A stretch of DNA of 64,000 bases from an uncultured Prevotella sp. (GTDB lineage: Bacteria > Bacteroidota > Bacteroidia > Bacteroidales > Bacteroidaceae). Every line of letters begins with the position of its first letter. Position 1 is the stretch's first letter. The position numbers were made by a program, and so were the translations under genes. Shown here piece by piece: positions 1 to 9,364 of the stretch. The stretch lies in assembly GCA_900315525.1 (NCBI GenBank), contig OMZO01000006.1, forward strand, positions 1 through 64,000, read 5' to 3'. The notes beneath the pieces were generated by a model. The model saw only the letters and a list, made by a program, of their open reading frames with translations. It was not told the origin of the DNA and did no database searches.

Positions 1-85
1 GGATAAGACTCCTATCAAGGAACTCTTTACCAAGGAACCTGAGTATGTTGCTGATGATGGCCAATTGACTCTTAATTTTATTTAG
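1..85 (+). CDS. 3' end of an unidentified gene (partial)
   Basis: An open frame enters from the left edge and ends at a TAG stop at 83-85. The 27 residues visible end in QLTLNFI. They are too few to name a family. The next gene starts in the same frame only 9 bases later, so the stop could also be a nonsense mutation that splits one longer gene. Nothing in the window decides between the two. Confidence 0.4.
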   Translation, partial: DKTPIKELFTKEPEYVADDGQLTLNFI

Positions 86-94
86 TGGACATTA

Positions 95-460
95 ATGATC
101 GACAAGATGCCTATCTTAGACAATAATTGTCCTGGATTTATTTTCCACTGTGGTATAGAGAAGTCACTTGAGTTACGAGAACTGATAATCCGAATAATAG
201 GTGTCAGGCAAGACATAGGTGCATTTCAAGTGGGAGAGACATTCCTGTTGAACCAGTTTAATGCCTGTTTGATGCCAATTGAATTGTGTGCCACAACACC
301 TGCACAATTTAGAGCCACGAAAGGAAGTATTAAACTTGTGGATAAGAAAAAGGCTGGCGACAAAGACGTATTAACCTTCCAAATCAACGATCTTGCTTTT
401 GAAAAGGGTTACACCATCAACGGCATTGTAGATTTCGAGTATGAGGGAACCGTGTATTGA
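95..460 (+). CDS. hypothetical protein, 121 aa
   Basis: I do not recognise a family. The protein has no signal peptide or membrane segment at the chosen ATG. The C-terminal third (ending NGIVDFEYEGTVY) alternates hydrophobic and polar residues, as in a beta-rich domain. It lies in the same frame as the fragment that ends at 85, so it may be the distal part of a longer gene interrupted by TAG. It is followed by a palindrome array and by rnc on the opposite strand. Confidence 0.45.
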   Translation: MIDKMPILDNNCPGFIFHCGIEKSLELRELIIRIIGVRQDIGAFQVGETFLLNQFNACLMPIELCATTPAQFRATKGSIKLVDKKKAGDKDVLTFQINDLAFEKGYTINGIVDFEYEGTVY

Positions 461-521
461 ATAGCATATAGCAAAGATGAAAAAGATAAGCAACTTATTG
501 GGATTGGCAGCTCCGCAATTA

Positions 522-580
522 TTCCCACCTTGGGAATAAAATGTTCCCAGCCTGGGAATAAAACGTTCCCACGCTGGGAA
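522..580. repeat. palindrome array 1: three 15-bp units, 22-bp period
   Basis: Three copies of TTCCCANNNTGGGAA start at 522, 544 and 566, exactly 22 bp apart. The 7-base spacers are TAAAATG and TAAAACG. Each unit is a palindrome with a 3-base centre. The end of one unit can also pair with the start of the next (GGGAA with TTCCC). The array lies between the 3' ends of two converging genes, just past the rnc stop. A related four-unit array lies at 24965-25045. Confidence 0.85.
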
Positions 581-598
581 TAAAAAATAAGGATAGAA

Positions 599-1624
599 TC
601 AAGCTTCTGCAAAAGCAGCAGCTTCAGCTTCAGCAATGATGTCCTCACGAGATTTGGGTTTAGGTGTAGCTGAGATATCTGAAAGATCGAATGACTCATC
701 AGAAGAATCATCCTTGGTAGGACGTCTCTTTTTCTGATCTTTCTCTTCTACTACAACTTCAACCGTTTCATCATGACTTTGTTCAATAATGAAATTCTGT
801 TCCTGCTCTGTGTCAGGAACCGCCATAGCTGGTTCTTCTTCCATCTTCGTACGCTCAGTCTTAGCTGCAAAGATGGCATCGACAAATTGGGGTTCACGAC
901 GAAGGCGCAAAAGTGTCTCTTTAGAAGCTTGCTGTTGCGCCTCTTTCTTTGAAAAACCTGTTCCTGGCTCACCTTCAATACCTTCAAGCACTACCATAAA
1001 GTTAAAGATAGGGTTGCCATTACCGTCTTTCTTTTGCTTCAGCATGCGGTATTCCATGCGCACTCGATTCTTCTGAGACCATTCCAGCAACTTAGACTTG
1101 AAATTAACTTCCTTGAAGGCCACTTTATCGAGGTTAATATAATTACCAAGCACACGTTCTTCAAAGAACTTCAAACATGCATCATAGCCTCTGTCGAGAT
1201 AAATAGCGCCCACAAGCGCCTCAAAGGCATTGCCTTCTACATAACTGTTATGAGAAGTACTATGGCCTGAAGAAAGCAACATATTGCCAAGTCCCATCTC
1301 ACTGGCTACTTTGCCAAGTGTTTCGCGCGATACAAGCTTCGAGCGCGTATTGGTCAGAAAACCCTCACGCTTCCCTTCATATTGACGATAGACGATATAT
1401 CCTACTGCTGCGTCGAGGATGGCATCACCTAAGAATTCCAGGCGTTCGTTATTCAGCGGCTTTCCCTTCTCATTACGCTTTCGGACGCTTTTGTGCATCA
1501 GCGCCTGCTTATAATACTCAATGTTGTGGGGATAAAAACCAAGTATCTCATAAAGAGAAGAAAAAAGCTCCTTCTCCTTGCGGAAAGGGAGCTTGATTCT
1601 ATCAATTAAATTGTTAAGCTTCAT
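599..1624 (-). CDS. rnc: ribonuclease III
   Basis: Endoribonuclease that cuts double-stranded RNA in rRNA and mRNA processing. The signature NERLEFLGD is at residues 59-67 and the second acidic catalytic motif around Glu130 (EGNAFEALVGAIYLD). A double-stranded-RNA-binding domain covers about 173-242. After it comes an acidic, low-complexity tail of about 100 residues, so at 341 aa the protein is longer than the roughly 230 aa of the enterobacterial enzyme. The ATG at 1624 was chosen because it starts the conserved N-terminus; it overlaps the fabF stop by 11 bases, which suggests coupled translation. The order acpP-fabF-rnc is usual in Bacteroidales. Confidence 0.95.
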   Translation of the reverse strand: MKLNNLIDRIKLPFRKEKELFSSLYEILGFYPHNIEYYKQALMHKSVRKRNEKGKPLNNERLEFLGDAILDAAVGYIVYRQYEGKREGFLTNTRSKLVSRETLGKVASEMGLGNMLLSSGHSTSHNSYVEGNAFEALVGAIYLDRGYDACLKFFEERVLGNYINLDKVAFKEVNFKSKLLEWSQKNRVRMEYRMLKQKKDGNGNPIFNFMVVLEGIEGEPGTGFSKKEAQQQASKETLLRLRREPQFVDAIFAAKTERTKMEEEPAMAVPDTEQEQNFIIEQSHDETVEVVVEEKDQKKRRPTKDDSSDESFDLSDISATPKPKSREDIIAEAEAAAFAEA

Positions 1625-2876
1625 ACTTTTTGAATACCACACATGCATTATGACCGCCAAAGCCAAAGGTGTTGCTGAGACCAGCACGAACCGTACGCTT
1701 CTGAGCCTTATTAAATGTGAAATTCAGATTATAGTCAATCTCTGGATCCTCGTCACCCTCTTCGTGATTGATCGTTGGGGGTACGATGTCATTCTTGACA
1801 GCCAGCACTGTAGCCATAGCCTCAACAGCTCCTGCAGCACCAAGCAGGTGACCAGTCATTGATTTCGTAGATGAAATATTCAGCTTATATGCGGCTTCTC
1901 CGAATACGTCCTTGATAGCCTTAGCCTCAGAGATATCACCGACATGGGTAGAAGTTCCATGAACATTGATATAGTCAATATCCTCAGGCTTGAGACCTGC
2001 GTCCTCCAGTGCATTCTGCATAACGAGCTTAGCACCGAGTCCTTCTGGATGAGAAGCTGTGATATGATAAGCATCAGCACTCATACCGGCACCGACCATT
2101 TCAGCATATATCTTCGCTCCACGAGCCTTGGCGTGTTCCAATTCCTCAAGAATCATGCAACCAGCTCCTTCACCCATGATAAATCCGTCGCGGCTAGCAC
2201 TGAATGGACGGCTTGCTTTTTCTGGCTCATCATTACGAGTTGAAAGCGCTTTCATGGCATTGAAACCGCCTACACCAGTTTCACAAATAGCAGCCTCAGC
2301 ACCACCAGCAACGATGGCATTGGCCTTGCCTAAGCGAATCAGGTTAAAAGCATCAGCCAAAGCATTTGAAGAAGATGCACAAGCAGAAGCTGTAATGTAG
2401 TTGGGACCATGGAAACCATACATGATTGAGATTTGTCCGGCTGCAATATCGGCAATCATCTTCGGAATGAAGAAAGGATTGAACTTGGGGCCGTTCTCAC
2501 GGTTTACACCATAATAGGTCACCTCTTCCTCGAATGTCTTAATACCCCCAATACCTACACCATAGACAACACCTATACGATTCTTATCCTCAGTATCGAG
2601 ATCCATCTTGCTGTCTTCAACAGCCTGCTTGGCTGCGATGATGGCAAGCTGGGTATAACGGTCCATCTTGCGAGCTTCCTTACGATCAATATATTGGTTA
2701 ATATCTAGATTTTTTACCTCGCAAGCGAACTGTGTCTTGAATTTTGCGGGGTCAAAAAGTGTAATAGGTGCTGCGCCGCTAACTCCATTGATTAGATTAT
2801 TCCACGTTTCCTCTGGATTATTGCCAACTGGCGTCACTGCGCCAAGACCTGTTACAACAACTCTTTTTAATTCCAT
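1614..2876 (-). CDS. fabF: beta-ketoacyl-ACP synthase II
   Basis: Condensing enzyme of fatty-acid elongation; it joins malonyl-ACP to a growing acyl chain in the cytoplasm. The thiolase-fold catalytic triad is complete: Cys166 in TASACASSSNA, His306 in NVHGTSTHVGD and His343 in KSMTGHLLGAAG. The C-terminal glycine-rich loop SNTFGFGGHN is at about 401-410. The length, 420 aa, fits the family. It lies 64 bases downstream of acpP, its substrate carrier, and overlaps rnc. Confidence 0.97.
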   Translation of the reverse strand: MELKRVVVTGLGAVTPVGNNPEETWNNLINGVSGAAPITLFDPAKFKTQFACEVKNLDINQYIDRKEARKMDRYTQLAIIAAKQAVEDSKMDLDTEDKNRIGVVYGVGIGGIKTFEEEVTYYGVNRENGPKFNPFFIPKMIADIAAGQISIMYGFHGPNYITASACASSSNALADAFNLIRLGKANAIVAGGAEAAICETGVGGFNAMKALSTRNDEPEKASRPFSASRDGFIMGEGAGCMILEELEHAKARGAKIYAEMVGAGMSADAYHITASHPEGLGAKLVMQNALEDAGLKPEDIDYINVHGTSTHVGDISEAKAIKDVFGEAAYKLNISSTKSMTGHLLGAAGAVEAMATVLAVKNDIVPPTINHEEGDEDPEIDYNLNFTFNKAQKRTVRAGLSNTFGFGGHNACVVFKKYEA

Positions 2877-2940
2877 AAGCTTAAATTAAAGCATAAGGGT
2901 TGCTTCAAGCTTGAAACAACCCTTAAGTCATATACATCAA

Positions 2941-3177
2941 TTATTTTGCGTTCTCCTCGATGTAAGCAATAGCGTCGCCTACAGTACCGATCTTCTCAGC
3001 CTTGTCATCGGGAATAGAGATACCGAACTCCTTCTCAAACTCCATAATCAGCTCAACGGTATCCAGTGAATCTGCACCCAGATCATTTGTGAAGCTGGCC
3101 TCTGCCTTTACTTCTGCCTCATCTACACCGAGTTTATCAACGATAATTGCCTTTACTTTGCTTTCAATTTCTGACAT
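2941..3177 (-). CDS. acpP: acyl carrier protein
   Basis: Small acidic carrier of acyl chains on a phosphopantetheine arm during fatty-acid synthesis. The attachment serine is Ser37 in the motif [10 protein letters not shown]. The 78-residue length is typical. It is the first gene of the acpP-fabF-rnc operon and has its own promoter region upstream, with a 7-of-8 match to the -7 box at 3252-3259. Confidence 0.97.
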   Translation of the reverse strand: MSEIESKVKAIIVDKLGVDEAEVKAEASFTNDLGADSLDTVELIMEFEKEFGISIPDDKAEKIGTVGDAIAYIEENAK

Positions 3178-3251
3178 AATTGTAAATCTTTAAATGTTAA
3201 TAATGATGTTGCTATCTTGAAATTTTTCCAGCTTATTGCTGAAATCGGGTG

Positions 3252-3259
3252 CAAAGTAA
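3252..3259 (-). promoter_or_regulatory. candidate -7 box for acpP
   Basis: The minus strand reads TTACTTTG, a 7-of-8 match to the Bacteroidetes box TAnnTTTG, 74 bases upstream of the acpP start. This implies a leader of about 65-70 nt. Confidence 0.4.
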
Positions 3260-3428
3260 CACAATTTCTTTCACTTACGCAAACTTTTTTAAGAAAAACT
3301 TACTTCATTTTGCACAAACAGGGTGTAATTGTGCAAAAAAAGACCAATTTTGTGTGCGTTACCAGTTATAAAATTGCAAAATTTGATGAAAATATGCGTA
3401 ATTTGTTGGCTAATTGAAAAAGTTTCCG

Positions 3429-3436
3429 TAGCTTTG
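3429..3436 (+). promoter_or_regulatory. -7 box for the DUF4254-GT9-rubredoxin genes
   Basis: TAGCTTTG is a perfect match to TAnnTTTG, 18 bases upstream of the ATG at 3455. A TTTG at 3402-3405 could serve as the -33 element. Confidence 0.6.
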
Positions 3437-3454
3437 CGGAATAAAACAATAAAT

Positions 3455-4057
3455 ATGTCATTTACAGAACAAGCTAATCAGATTTTCAACCGTGTTATCG
3501 AGGACTATCACATCACAGATGATGTAAACTCCCCGATTCATAATCCGTATGTACGGGATAGTATTGAGCATAGTCTATATCTGAAGTGCTGGATAGATAC
3601 TGTCCAATGGCACTATGAAGACATTATACGAGATCCTCATATCGATCCCGTAGAGGCTCTATCTCTTAAGCGTAGAATCGACAGAAGCAATCAAGAGCGC
3701 ACAGACCTAGTAGAAGAGATTGATTCCTACTTCCGTACGCAATATAATAATGTGAAGCCCTTACCAGATGCCAGACTTAATACAGAAAGTCCCGCATGGG
3801 CTGTCGATAGACTGAGTATTCTCGCCCTTAAGATCTACCACATGCAGGAACAGGTCAATCGTAAGGACGCTGAAACAGCTCATATACAGAAATGTCAAGC
3901 CAAACTCAGCGTATTACTTGAACAACAAAAAGACCTTTCGCTTGCCATAGACCAGCTATTGGATGATATCGCTGCTGGACGTAAATATATGAAGGTCTAT
4001 CGACAGATGAAAATGTACAACGACCCAGATACAAACCCGATTCTCTATAAAAAGTGA
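3455..4057 (+). CDS. DUF4254 domain-containing protein
   Basis: A 200-residue cytoplasmic protein that matches the DUF4254 family of Bacteroidetes. It is mostly helical and charged, with no membrane segment and a predicted coiled-coil-like stretch near residues 130-180. The ATG at 3455 was chosen because it is the first start after the promoter box at 3429; an upstream extension of the frame would run through the promoter. It overlaps the next gene by 4 bases (GTGA), so it is translated with a GT9 glycosyltransferase. A role in surface polysaccharide or LPS assembly is inferred from that neighbour only. Confidence 0.8.
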   Translation: MSFTEQANQIFNRVIEDYHITDDVNSPIHNPYVRDSIEHSLYLKCWIDTVQWHYEDIIRDPHIDPVEALSLKRRIDRSNQERTDLVEEIDSYFRTQYNNVKPLPDARLNTESPAWAVDRLSILALKIYHMQEQVNRKDAETAHIQKCQAKLSVLLEQQKDLSLAIDQLLDDIAAGRKYMKVYRQMKMYNDPDTNPILYKK

Positions 4058-5106
4058 AGAAAGAACATATTCTTGTCATTAGGTTCTCTGCATTGGGTGA
4101 CGTAGCTATGGCCGTACCTGTAGTATGGGCTGTAGCTAAACAGTATCCAGATATCCGCATTACGGTACTTAGTAAGGATTTTGCGCGTACACTCTTCGAT
4201 GATCTTGCTCCTAATGTAAACTTCATGGCAGCAGACCTGAAGGAGGAATATCACGGTGTAAGAGGCTTAAATGCACTCTATCGTCGACTTGTTGCCAAAC
4301 AGTTTACCAAAGTAGCCGATCTTCACAATGTATTGCGCTCTGATTATCTTAGAATGCGTTTCAATCTTGGAAGATATCGTGTAGAGCATATAGACAAGCA
4401 TCGCAAGCAACGCCGAAAGCTTACAGCTTATAAAAACAAGATAAAACAACAATTGCCTACTTCGTTTGAAAACTATGCCGAAGTTTTCGCTCGCCTTGGC
4501 TATCCAGTAGATATTTCACAGTTTCGCTCTATATTTCCAGAAGAAGGCGGTAACCTAAACATGCTTCCTGCTATCTTCGGACCGAAGAAAAACTTTGAGC
4601 AATGGATAGGTATAGCACCGTTTGCTGCCCATCAAGGAAAAATCTATCCACCAGAGCAGATGGAAAAGATTATCTTCCAACTCATACAATTATATCCAAA
4701 GACCCGTATCTTCTTTTTTGGAAAAGGTGAAAATGAAGATAAATATTTCAAGCTGTGGTGTGAACAGTGGCACCAATGTGTGAACGTTAGTCTTCACTGT
4801 GAAAACATGTATCAAGAACTCATTGTGATGAGTCATCTTGACGTCATGTTATCTATGGATTCAGCTAATATGCATCTGGCCTCTCTAACCGCAATTCCCG
4901 TTGTCAGTATTTGGGGAGCTACCCATCCCATGGCAGGTTTTCTTGGCTATAAACAAAATACGGAAAATACCATCCAACTAGATATGGACTGCCGCCCATG
5001 CAGCATTTTTGGCAATAAACCCTGCAAACGTGGCGACTATGCATGCCTTTATAACATTCCGCCTGAGCGGATTGTTGAAAGAATAACAACTATCATTAAT
5101 AACTAA
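4054..5106 (+). CDS. glycosyltransferase family 9 (heptosyltransferase-like)
   Basis: Family of sugar transferases that act on lipid A-core in the cytoplasmic face of the inner membrane. The N-terminal LVIRFSALGDVAMAVPVV is the family's start motif. Near residues 265-290 is the nucleotide-sugar site region with MDSANMHLASLTAIPVVSIWGATHP. A cluster of four cysteines (CRPCSIFGNKPCKRGDYAC) lies near the C-terminus. Translation starts at a GTG that overlaps the previous stop. The sugar donor cannot be told from the sequence. Confidence 0.88.
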   Translation: MKKEHILVIRFSALGDVAMAVPVVWAVAKQYPDIRITVLSKDFARTLFDDLAPNVNFMAADLKEEYHGVRGLNALYRRLVAKQFTKVADLHNVLRSDYLRMRFNLGRYRVEHIDKHRKQRRKLTAYKNKIKQQLPTSFENYAEVFARLGYPVDISQFRSIFPEEGGNLNMLPAIFGPKKNFEQWIGIAPFAAHQGKIYPPEQMEKIIFQLIQLYPKTRIFFFGKGENEDKYFKLWCEQWHQCVNVSLHCENMYQELIVMSHLDVMLSMDSANMHLASLTAIPVVSIWGATHPMAGFLGYKQNTENTIQLDMDCRPCSIFGNKPCKRGDYACLYNIPPERIVERITTIINN

Positions 5107-5118
5107 ACATTCGTAATT

Positions 5119-5277
5119 ATGAAGTACATTTGTGAAGTTTGCGGTTATGTCTATGACCCCGCAGTAGGTGACCCTGACAGTGGTATTGAGCCAGGAACAG
5201 CTTTTGAGGATATCCCCGATGACTGGGTATGCCCCATCTGCGGTGTAGGCAAAGACGAATTCAAGCCTGAAGGTTAA
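5119..5277 (+). CDS. rubredoxin
   Basis: Small electron carrier of 52 residues with one iron held by four cysteines. The two knuckles are CEVCGY (Cys5, Cys8) and CPICGV (Cys38, Cys41), and the acidic, aromatic middle ([13 protein letters not shown]) is typical. In anaerobes it usually passes electrons to oxygen- or peroxide-detoxifying enzymes. It lies 12 bases after the GT9 gene and is followed by a strong terminator. Confidence 0.95.
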   Translation: MKYICEVCGYVYDPAVGDPDSGIEPGTAFEDIPDDWVCPICGVGKDEFKPEG

Positions 5278-5290
5278 GTTAAAATTTTAG

Positions 5291-5326
5291 GGTGGCATCT
5301 CGCAACGGAGTGCCACCTTATTTTTT
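5291..5326 (+). terminator. rho-independent terminator after rubredoxin
   Basis: The stem GGTGGCA (5291-5297) pairs with TGCCACC (5311-5317). Inside it CTC pairs with GAG. A TTATTTTTT tail follows. Confidence 0.85.
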
Positions 5327-5339
5327 GGGAGAAAAAAGC

Positions 5340-6134
5340 TTAGTCGTTAAGTGCATTTTCCACACTACCAGCATCTAGTAAGCGACGGCGGGCCTCGTCA
5401 TAACTCAGCCCAAGCATTTCCTGAAGCATTCGCGTACCACGATCTACCAACTTCTCATTCGTCAACTGCATGTTAACCATCCGGTTTCCTGAAATGCGTC
5501 CTAGGCGTATCATCAATGTAGTAGAAATCATATTCAAGACCATCTTTTGAGCTGTACCACTCTTCATTCTGCTTGATCCTGTTACGAATTCTGGGCCTAC
5601 AATAGTCTCTATGGGATAATCAACCATTTGAGCTAAAACAGTATTTGGATTACTTGTAATACATCCTGTCAACAAACCATTTTGACGAGCCAATCTTACA
5701 GCACCTACCACATAGGGGGTAGTACCAGAGGCGGCAATGCCAAGTACCGTATCATTTATCGTAGGATGATAAGTTTGCAGATCAAGCCATCCCTGTTCTG
5801 AAATATCTTCAGCATTCTCTACGGCATGACGCAATGCCTTATCTCCGCCAGCGATAATACCCGTTACCCAAGTATCAGGTACACCAAACGTTGGAGGCAG
5901 TTCGCTGGCATCGAGCACACCTAATCTTCCACTTGTACCAGCTCCGATATAGAAAAGTCTACCACCTTTCTTCATCCGTTGTTCAATGGCTTCTACCAGA
6001 ACTTGGATCTGAGGAATTGCTTTCCTTACAGATTCTGCCACACGACAATCTTCTTCATTGATATGCTGAAGAAGTTCTGAGACAGACATCTTTTCAAGAT
6101 GGTCGAAACGTGAAGACTGTTCTGTAATTTTCAC
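5340..6134 (-). CDS. murQ: N-acetylmuramic acid 6-phosphate etherase
   Basis: Cytoplasmic SIS-domain enzyme that removes the lactyl ether from MurNAc-6-phosphate to give GlcNAc-6-phosphate, a step of cell-wall sugar recycling. The phosphosugar motif GAGTSGRLGVLDASELPPTF spans about 64-83, with the catalytic glutamate at residue 79. The end of the active site, GPEFVTGSSRMKSGTAQK, is also present. At 264 aa it is slightly shorter than the E. coli enzyme. It sits 11 bases after bcp. No MurNAc kinase or transporter is nearby. Confidence 0.95.
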   Translation of the reverse strand: MKITEQSSRFDHLEKMSVSELLQHINEEDCRVAESVRKAIPQIQVLVEAIEQRMKKGGRLFYIGAGTSGRLGVLDASELPPTFGVPDTWVTGIIAGGDKALRHAVENAEDISEQGWLDLQTYHPTINDTVLGIAASGTTPYVVGAVRLARQNGLLTGCITSNPNTVLAQMVDYPIETIVGPEFVTGSSRMKSGTAQKMVLNMISTTLMIRLGRISGNRMVNMQLTNEKLVDRGTRMLQEMLGLSYDEARRRLLDAGSVENALND

Positions 6135-6145
6135 ATTAAAACCTA

Positions 6146-6604
6146 TTATAATTTTACTTCAAGAATCTGCGTAGCGTGCTCCTTCGTCTTGATCTGCTTG
6201 CCTGTAAAGATTTGCTCTATAATACCCTCTTCATTTATAATAAAGGTAGTGCGGATAGTACCCATGGTCTTTTTGCCATACATATTTTTCTCACCCCATG
6301 CTCCCATTGCCTCTAATAATGTATGATCAACATCGGCAATCAAGGGAAAAGGAAGTTCATGCTTCTCCTTGAACTTCTGGTGTGAGGCTGCTGAATCCTT
6401 GCTGACGCCCACCACTTCGTAGCCTGATCCCTGCAACGTCTCATAATGATCACGCAAACTACAAGCCTCAGCAGTACAGCCACTGGTATTGTCTTTCGGA
6501 TAGAAATACAGCACCAACTTTCTGCCTTTATAATCACTCAGACGAATATCCCGTCCATTCTCGTCTTTGCCCAATATCTCAGGCGCCTTGTCTCCTACAT
6601 TCAT
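6146..6604 (-). CDS. bcp: thioredoxin-dependent peroxiredoxin (BCP family)
   Basis: Cytoplasmic thiol peroxidase that reduces hydrogen peroxide and alkyl peroxides. The peroxidatic Cys43 and resolving Cys48 lie in DNTSGCTAEACSLRD, the atypical two-cysteine arrangement of this subfamily. The length, 152 aa, is standard. It is part of a minus-strand run with murQ and the acyltransferase gene; no regulator is nearby. Confidence 0.95.
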   Translation of the reverse strand: MNVGDKAPEILGKDENGRDIRLSDYKGRKLVLYFYPKDNTSGCTAEACSLRDHYETLQGSGYEVVGVSKDSAASHQKFKEKHELPFPLIADVDHTLLEAMGAWGEKNMYGKKTMGTIRTTFIINEEGIIEQIFTGKQIKTKEHATQILEVKL

Positions 6605-6643
6605 AGTTATAATATTATTTTAGTATATTCAAATCTTAAACCC

Positions 6644-7765
6644 TTATCTTCCTCCTGTCAATAGACTACATAACGATGGGGTAACATATCTTATAATCAG
6701 ATAAAATCCTAAACATATCGTCGCAACAATTAATGGAACAGTGAAATAGAATATCAGCAAAGCATAGGGATTTTCAGGCATTCCAAAAGCAATAAACAAA
6801 ACTTTGGCAATGTCACTTAATATTAAAGTATGCAAGGCAAAAATGAAAAAACTACTATTGGCAAGGGTTTTATTAACTTTTACCTTACCTGACTCCAAAA
6901 GCCAAGAAGCAATTATAATGAAAGAAACGATGCCAAAAGGTTCACCTATTTTGGGTATAATCGGATTTATGGGAGTACGATATGTTGCTAAATCAAGAAC
7001 GGTAATAAAAAGAAAAACGACTGGCGCATATTTGAAGCGTCGAAAGTGAGCTATAACATCAATATTGTTGATGCCATAATACGCACCCCAAGAAAAGAAA
7101 AGCAGAGACGATAAAAGCAGTCCAAAATAGTTATCTGGAAGAAAAAACAAAAATACTATGTACAAGAACAACAAATAAAATGACTTCAGTTTTTTTATAA
7201 ACCAATAAATAATTGGTGAACAAAGAACTAAAATCATCAAATCGCGGACATACCATAATGGCCCGTCGGCTGGTAACACTGTAGCAGGCTGCAGCGAATC
7301 TGGCAGGATAAACAATCCTTTACTATTATCAATAAAGGTATAGAGAAGACCTGAAAAAGTAAGATTTAACTTGATTTCGCTAGCATTTGTAAACAAAGAA
7401 GATAGGATTGGAATGAAAATCTTAGCCGTCCACAAAACAGCTATGATATTCCAAAGAATATAGGGTATGAATAGTGATCTGAACCTTCTACGTAGCTTTT
7501 TGAAATAAATAGGCAAAGAGAAATCAGTTTTATAAAAGAATAACAATCCAGATATCCAAAAGAAGAAAGGCACACAAACAGCTGTCAGTATCCCACTAAA
7601 ATATACATTAATATATAAAAACCACTCTGGATTATTCAGTCCATAAGTTACTCCATGTATAGTCAATCCAATTTTTGCTAAATAAAAATGGATAAAAAAA
7701 ATCCCTAATGTCAACGGAAATCTTAAAAGACTTATTGTCTGTGATAATAGTTTCTCATTATCCAT
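6644..7765 (-). CDS. acyltransferase family 3 membrane protein
   Basis: Integral membrane protein of about ten hydrophobic segments. The N-terminal block (LLRFPLTLGIFFIHF, then FFFWISGLLFF and RRRFRSLFIPYILWN) is that of acyltransferase-3 proteins, which acetylate sugars of surface polysaccharides. The usual catalytic Arg-x10-His arrangement in the first helix is plausible here (Arg15, His26). The gene is 15 bases after the S41 protease gene. The substrate is unknown. Confidence 0.8.
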   Translation of the reverse strand: MDNEKLLSQTISLLRFPLTLGIFFIHFYLAKIGLTIHGVTYGLNNPEWFLYINVYFSGILTAVCVPFFFWISGLLFFYKTDFSLPIYFKKLRRRFRSLFIPYILWNIIAVLWTAKIFIPILSSLFTNASEIKLNLTFSGLLYTFIDNSKGLFILPDSLQPATVLPADGPLWYVRDLMILVLCSPIIYWFIKKLKSFYLLFLYIVFLFFLPDNYFGLLLSSLLFFSWGAYYGINNIDVIAHFRRFKYAPVVFLFITVLDLATYRTPINPIIPKIGEPFGIVSFIIIASWLLESGKVKVNKTLANSSFFIFALHTLILSDIAKVLFIAFGMPENPYALLIFYFTVPLIVATICLGFYLIIRYVTPSLCSLLTGGR

Positions 7766-7780
7766 ACTTCCACCATTTTT

Positions 7781-9364
7781 CTATCTTTGAAGTATTTCCA
7801 AGGCCTTTTTTACCATCTCATTCTGCTCATTGAAGACAGAGAAGTATTCGCTCATATCCCATAGATCGCGGGCTATCAGTGCTTTTAGCTGAATACGCAG
7901 ATAGGGCAGCGTCTTCTGCAATTCTACCTCATCATGAGGCTTGATATTCTGTTTTTCGCCTTCAGAGATGATCGTGTCAAGAAGACTCTTCGGCACCTCG
8001 TAGTTCTGCTTGAAATCAGCAAACGAGGTCCAACGGTTCTGTAGTTCCTTACGATGATTATCTACATAGCGCAAATTCTGCTGAATGATAATACTCTTCG
8101 CTGCCAGTTCCCGATGGAATTTGGTATATATAGTTGTATCAAGGGGCACGAACTCATCAGGCATGATGCCACCACCGCCATAGACTGTTCGATGCTGACG
8201 CAGCGTCTCATATTTCAATGAATCAGCAAAGTGAATGCTATCAGCATTCATCAACTCACCACTTTTCAAGCGATTCAGCATATCCATCGCATAGTCTCGG
8301 TTATCACCTTTCTTATAAGGCTTCTGAATGCAACGACCAGAAGGTGTATAATAATGAGCAATAGTAAGCCGTATCATCGAACCGTCAGGTAAATCAATAG
8401 GACGCTGTACAAGCCCCTTTCCAAAGGTTCTACGACCTACTACAAGACCTCGATCCTGATCTTGTACCGCACCTGTGACAATTTCAGCAGCCGAAGCTGT
8501 ATAACCATCGACTAATACCACTATCTTTCCATTAAGAAAAACACCTTTTCCATCAGCTTTATATTCTGTACGTGGCACTTTCCGACCTTCAGTATATACA
8601 ATAAGGTCACCTTTCTCAAGAAACTCATTCGCAATATCTACTGCAGCTTTCAGGTAACCGCCACCGTTTTCCTGTAAATCAAGTATCAGATGCACCATAC
8701 CTTGCTGCTGTAAGCGGCTAAGGCTTTCAACAAATTCGTCGTGAGTGGTAGCACCAAAACTACCAATACGAATATAGCCAATCCCTGGACGAATCATATA
8801 AGTGGCATCCACAGACTTGACGGGTATTTTATCGCGAACTACCGTAAACTTAAGCAGATCCTTGATACCTTGTCGTACAATACCCAGACGTACCTTTGTA
8901 CCTTTTGGCCCACGCAGGCGCTTCATGATTTCCTCCTTAGACATCTTAACGCCAGCAATAGCTGTATCATTGACAGAGACAATACGGTCACCAGCAATAA
9001 TACCTACCCTTTCAGAGGGACCATTCGTAACAGGTTGTATGACAAGCAGAGTATCTTCTATCATATTGAACTGAACACCGATACCTTCAAAATTGCCATT
9101 CAGAGGTTCGTTAGACTGTTCAACCTCCTTAGGAGTCAGATAGCTGGAATGGGGATCCAACTTATCAAGTATGCCACGTATGGCATTCTCAACAAGTTTT
9201 TCCTCATCGACTTTATCGACATATAGATTACTTATTGCAACCTCGGCAAACTGCAATTTGCGCAAGGGTGACTCATCATTATGATTAACACGAAATTGCG
9301 CAAAAGCAGAAACAGACAGCAGTGAGACAATCACTGTAAAAACATATTTCACTATGTTATTCAT
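7781..9364 (-). CDS. S41 family C-terminal processing protease, PDZ-containing
   Basis: Exported serine protease of 527 residues. A signal peptide ([23 protein letters not shown]) supports the start at 9364, which overlaps the parE stop; 15 extra upstream codons in the frame would spoil it. A PDZ domain covers about 90-175. The S41 catalytic domain holds Ser292 in GYTASAAEI and Lys316 in FGKGLVQ. The C-terminal 150 residues are a helical region. Such proteases trim periplasmic or envelope proteins. Confidence 0.93.
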   Translation of the reverse strand: MNNIVKYVFTVIVSLLSVSAFAQFRVNHNDESPLRKLQFAEVAISNLYVDKVDEEKLVENAIRGILDKLDPHSSYLTPKEVEQSNEPLNGNFEGIGVQFNMIEDTLLVIQPVTNGPSERVGIIAGDRIVSVNDTAIAGVKMSKEEIMKRLRGPKGTKVRLGIVRQGIKDLLKFTVVRDKIPVKSVDATYMIRPGIGYIRIGSFGATTHDEFVESLSRLQQQGMVHLILDLQENGGGYLKAAVDIANEFLEKGDLIVYTEGRKVPRTEYKADGKGVFLNGKIVVLVDGYTASAAEIVTGAVQDQDRGLVVGRRTFGKGLVQRPIDLPDGSMIRLTIAHYYTPSGRCIQKPYKKGDNRDYAMDMLNRLKSGELMNADSIHFADSLKYETLRQHRTVYGGGGIMPDEFVPLDTTIYTKFHRELAAKSIIIQQNLRYVDNHRKELQNRWTSFADFKQNYEVPKSLLDTIISEGEKQNIKPHDEVELQKTLPYLRIQLKALIARDLWDMSEYFSVFNEQNEMVKKALEILQR

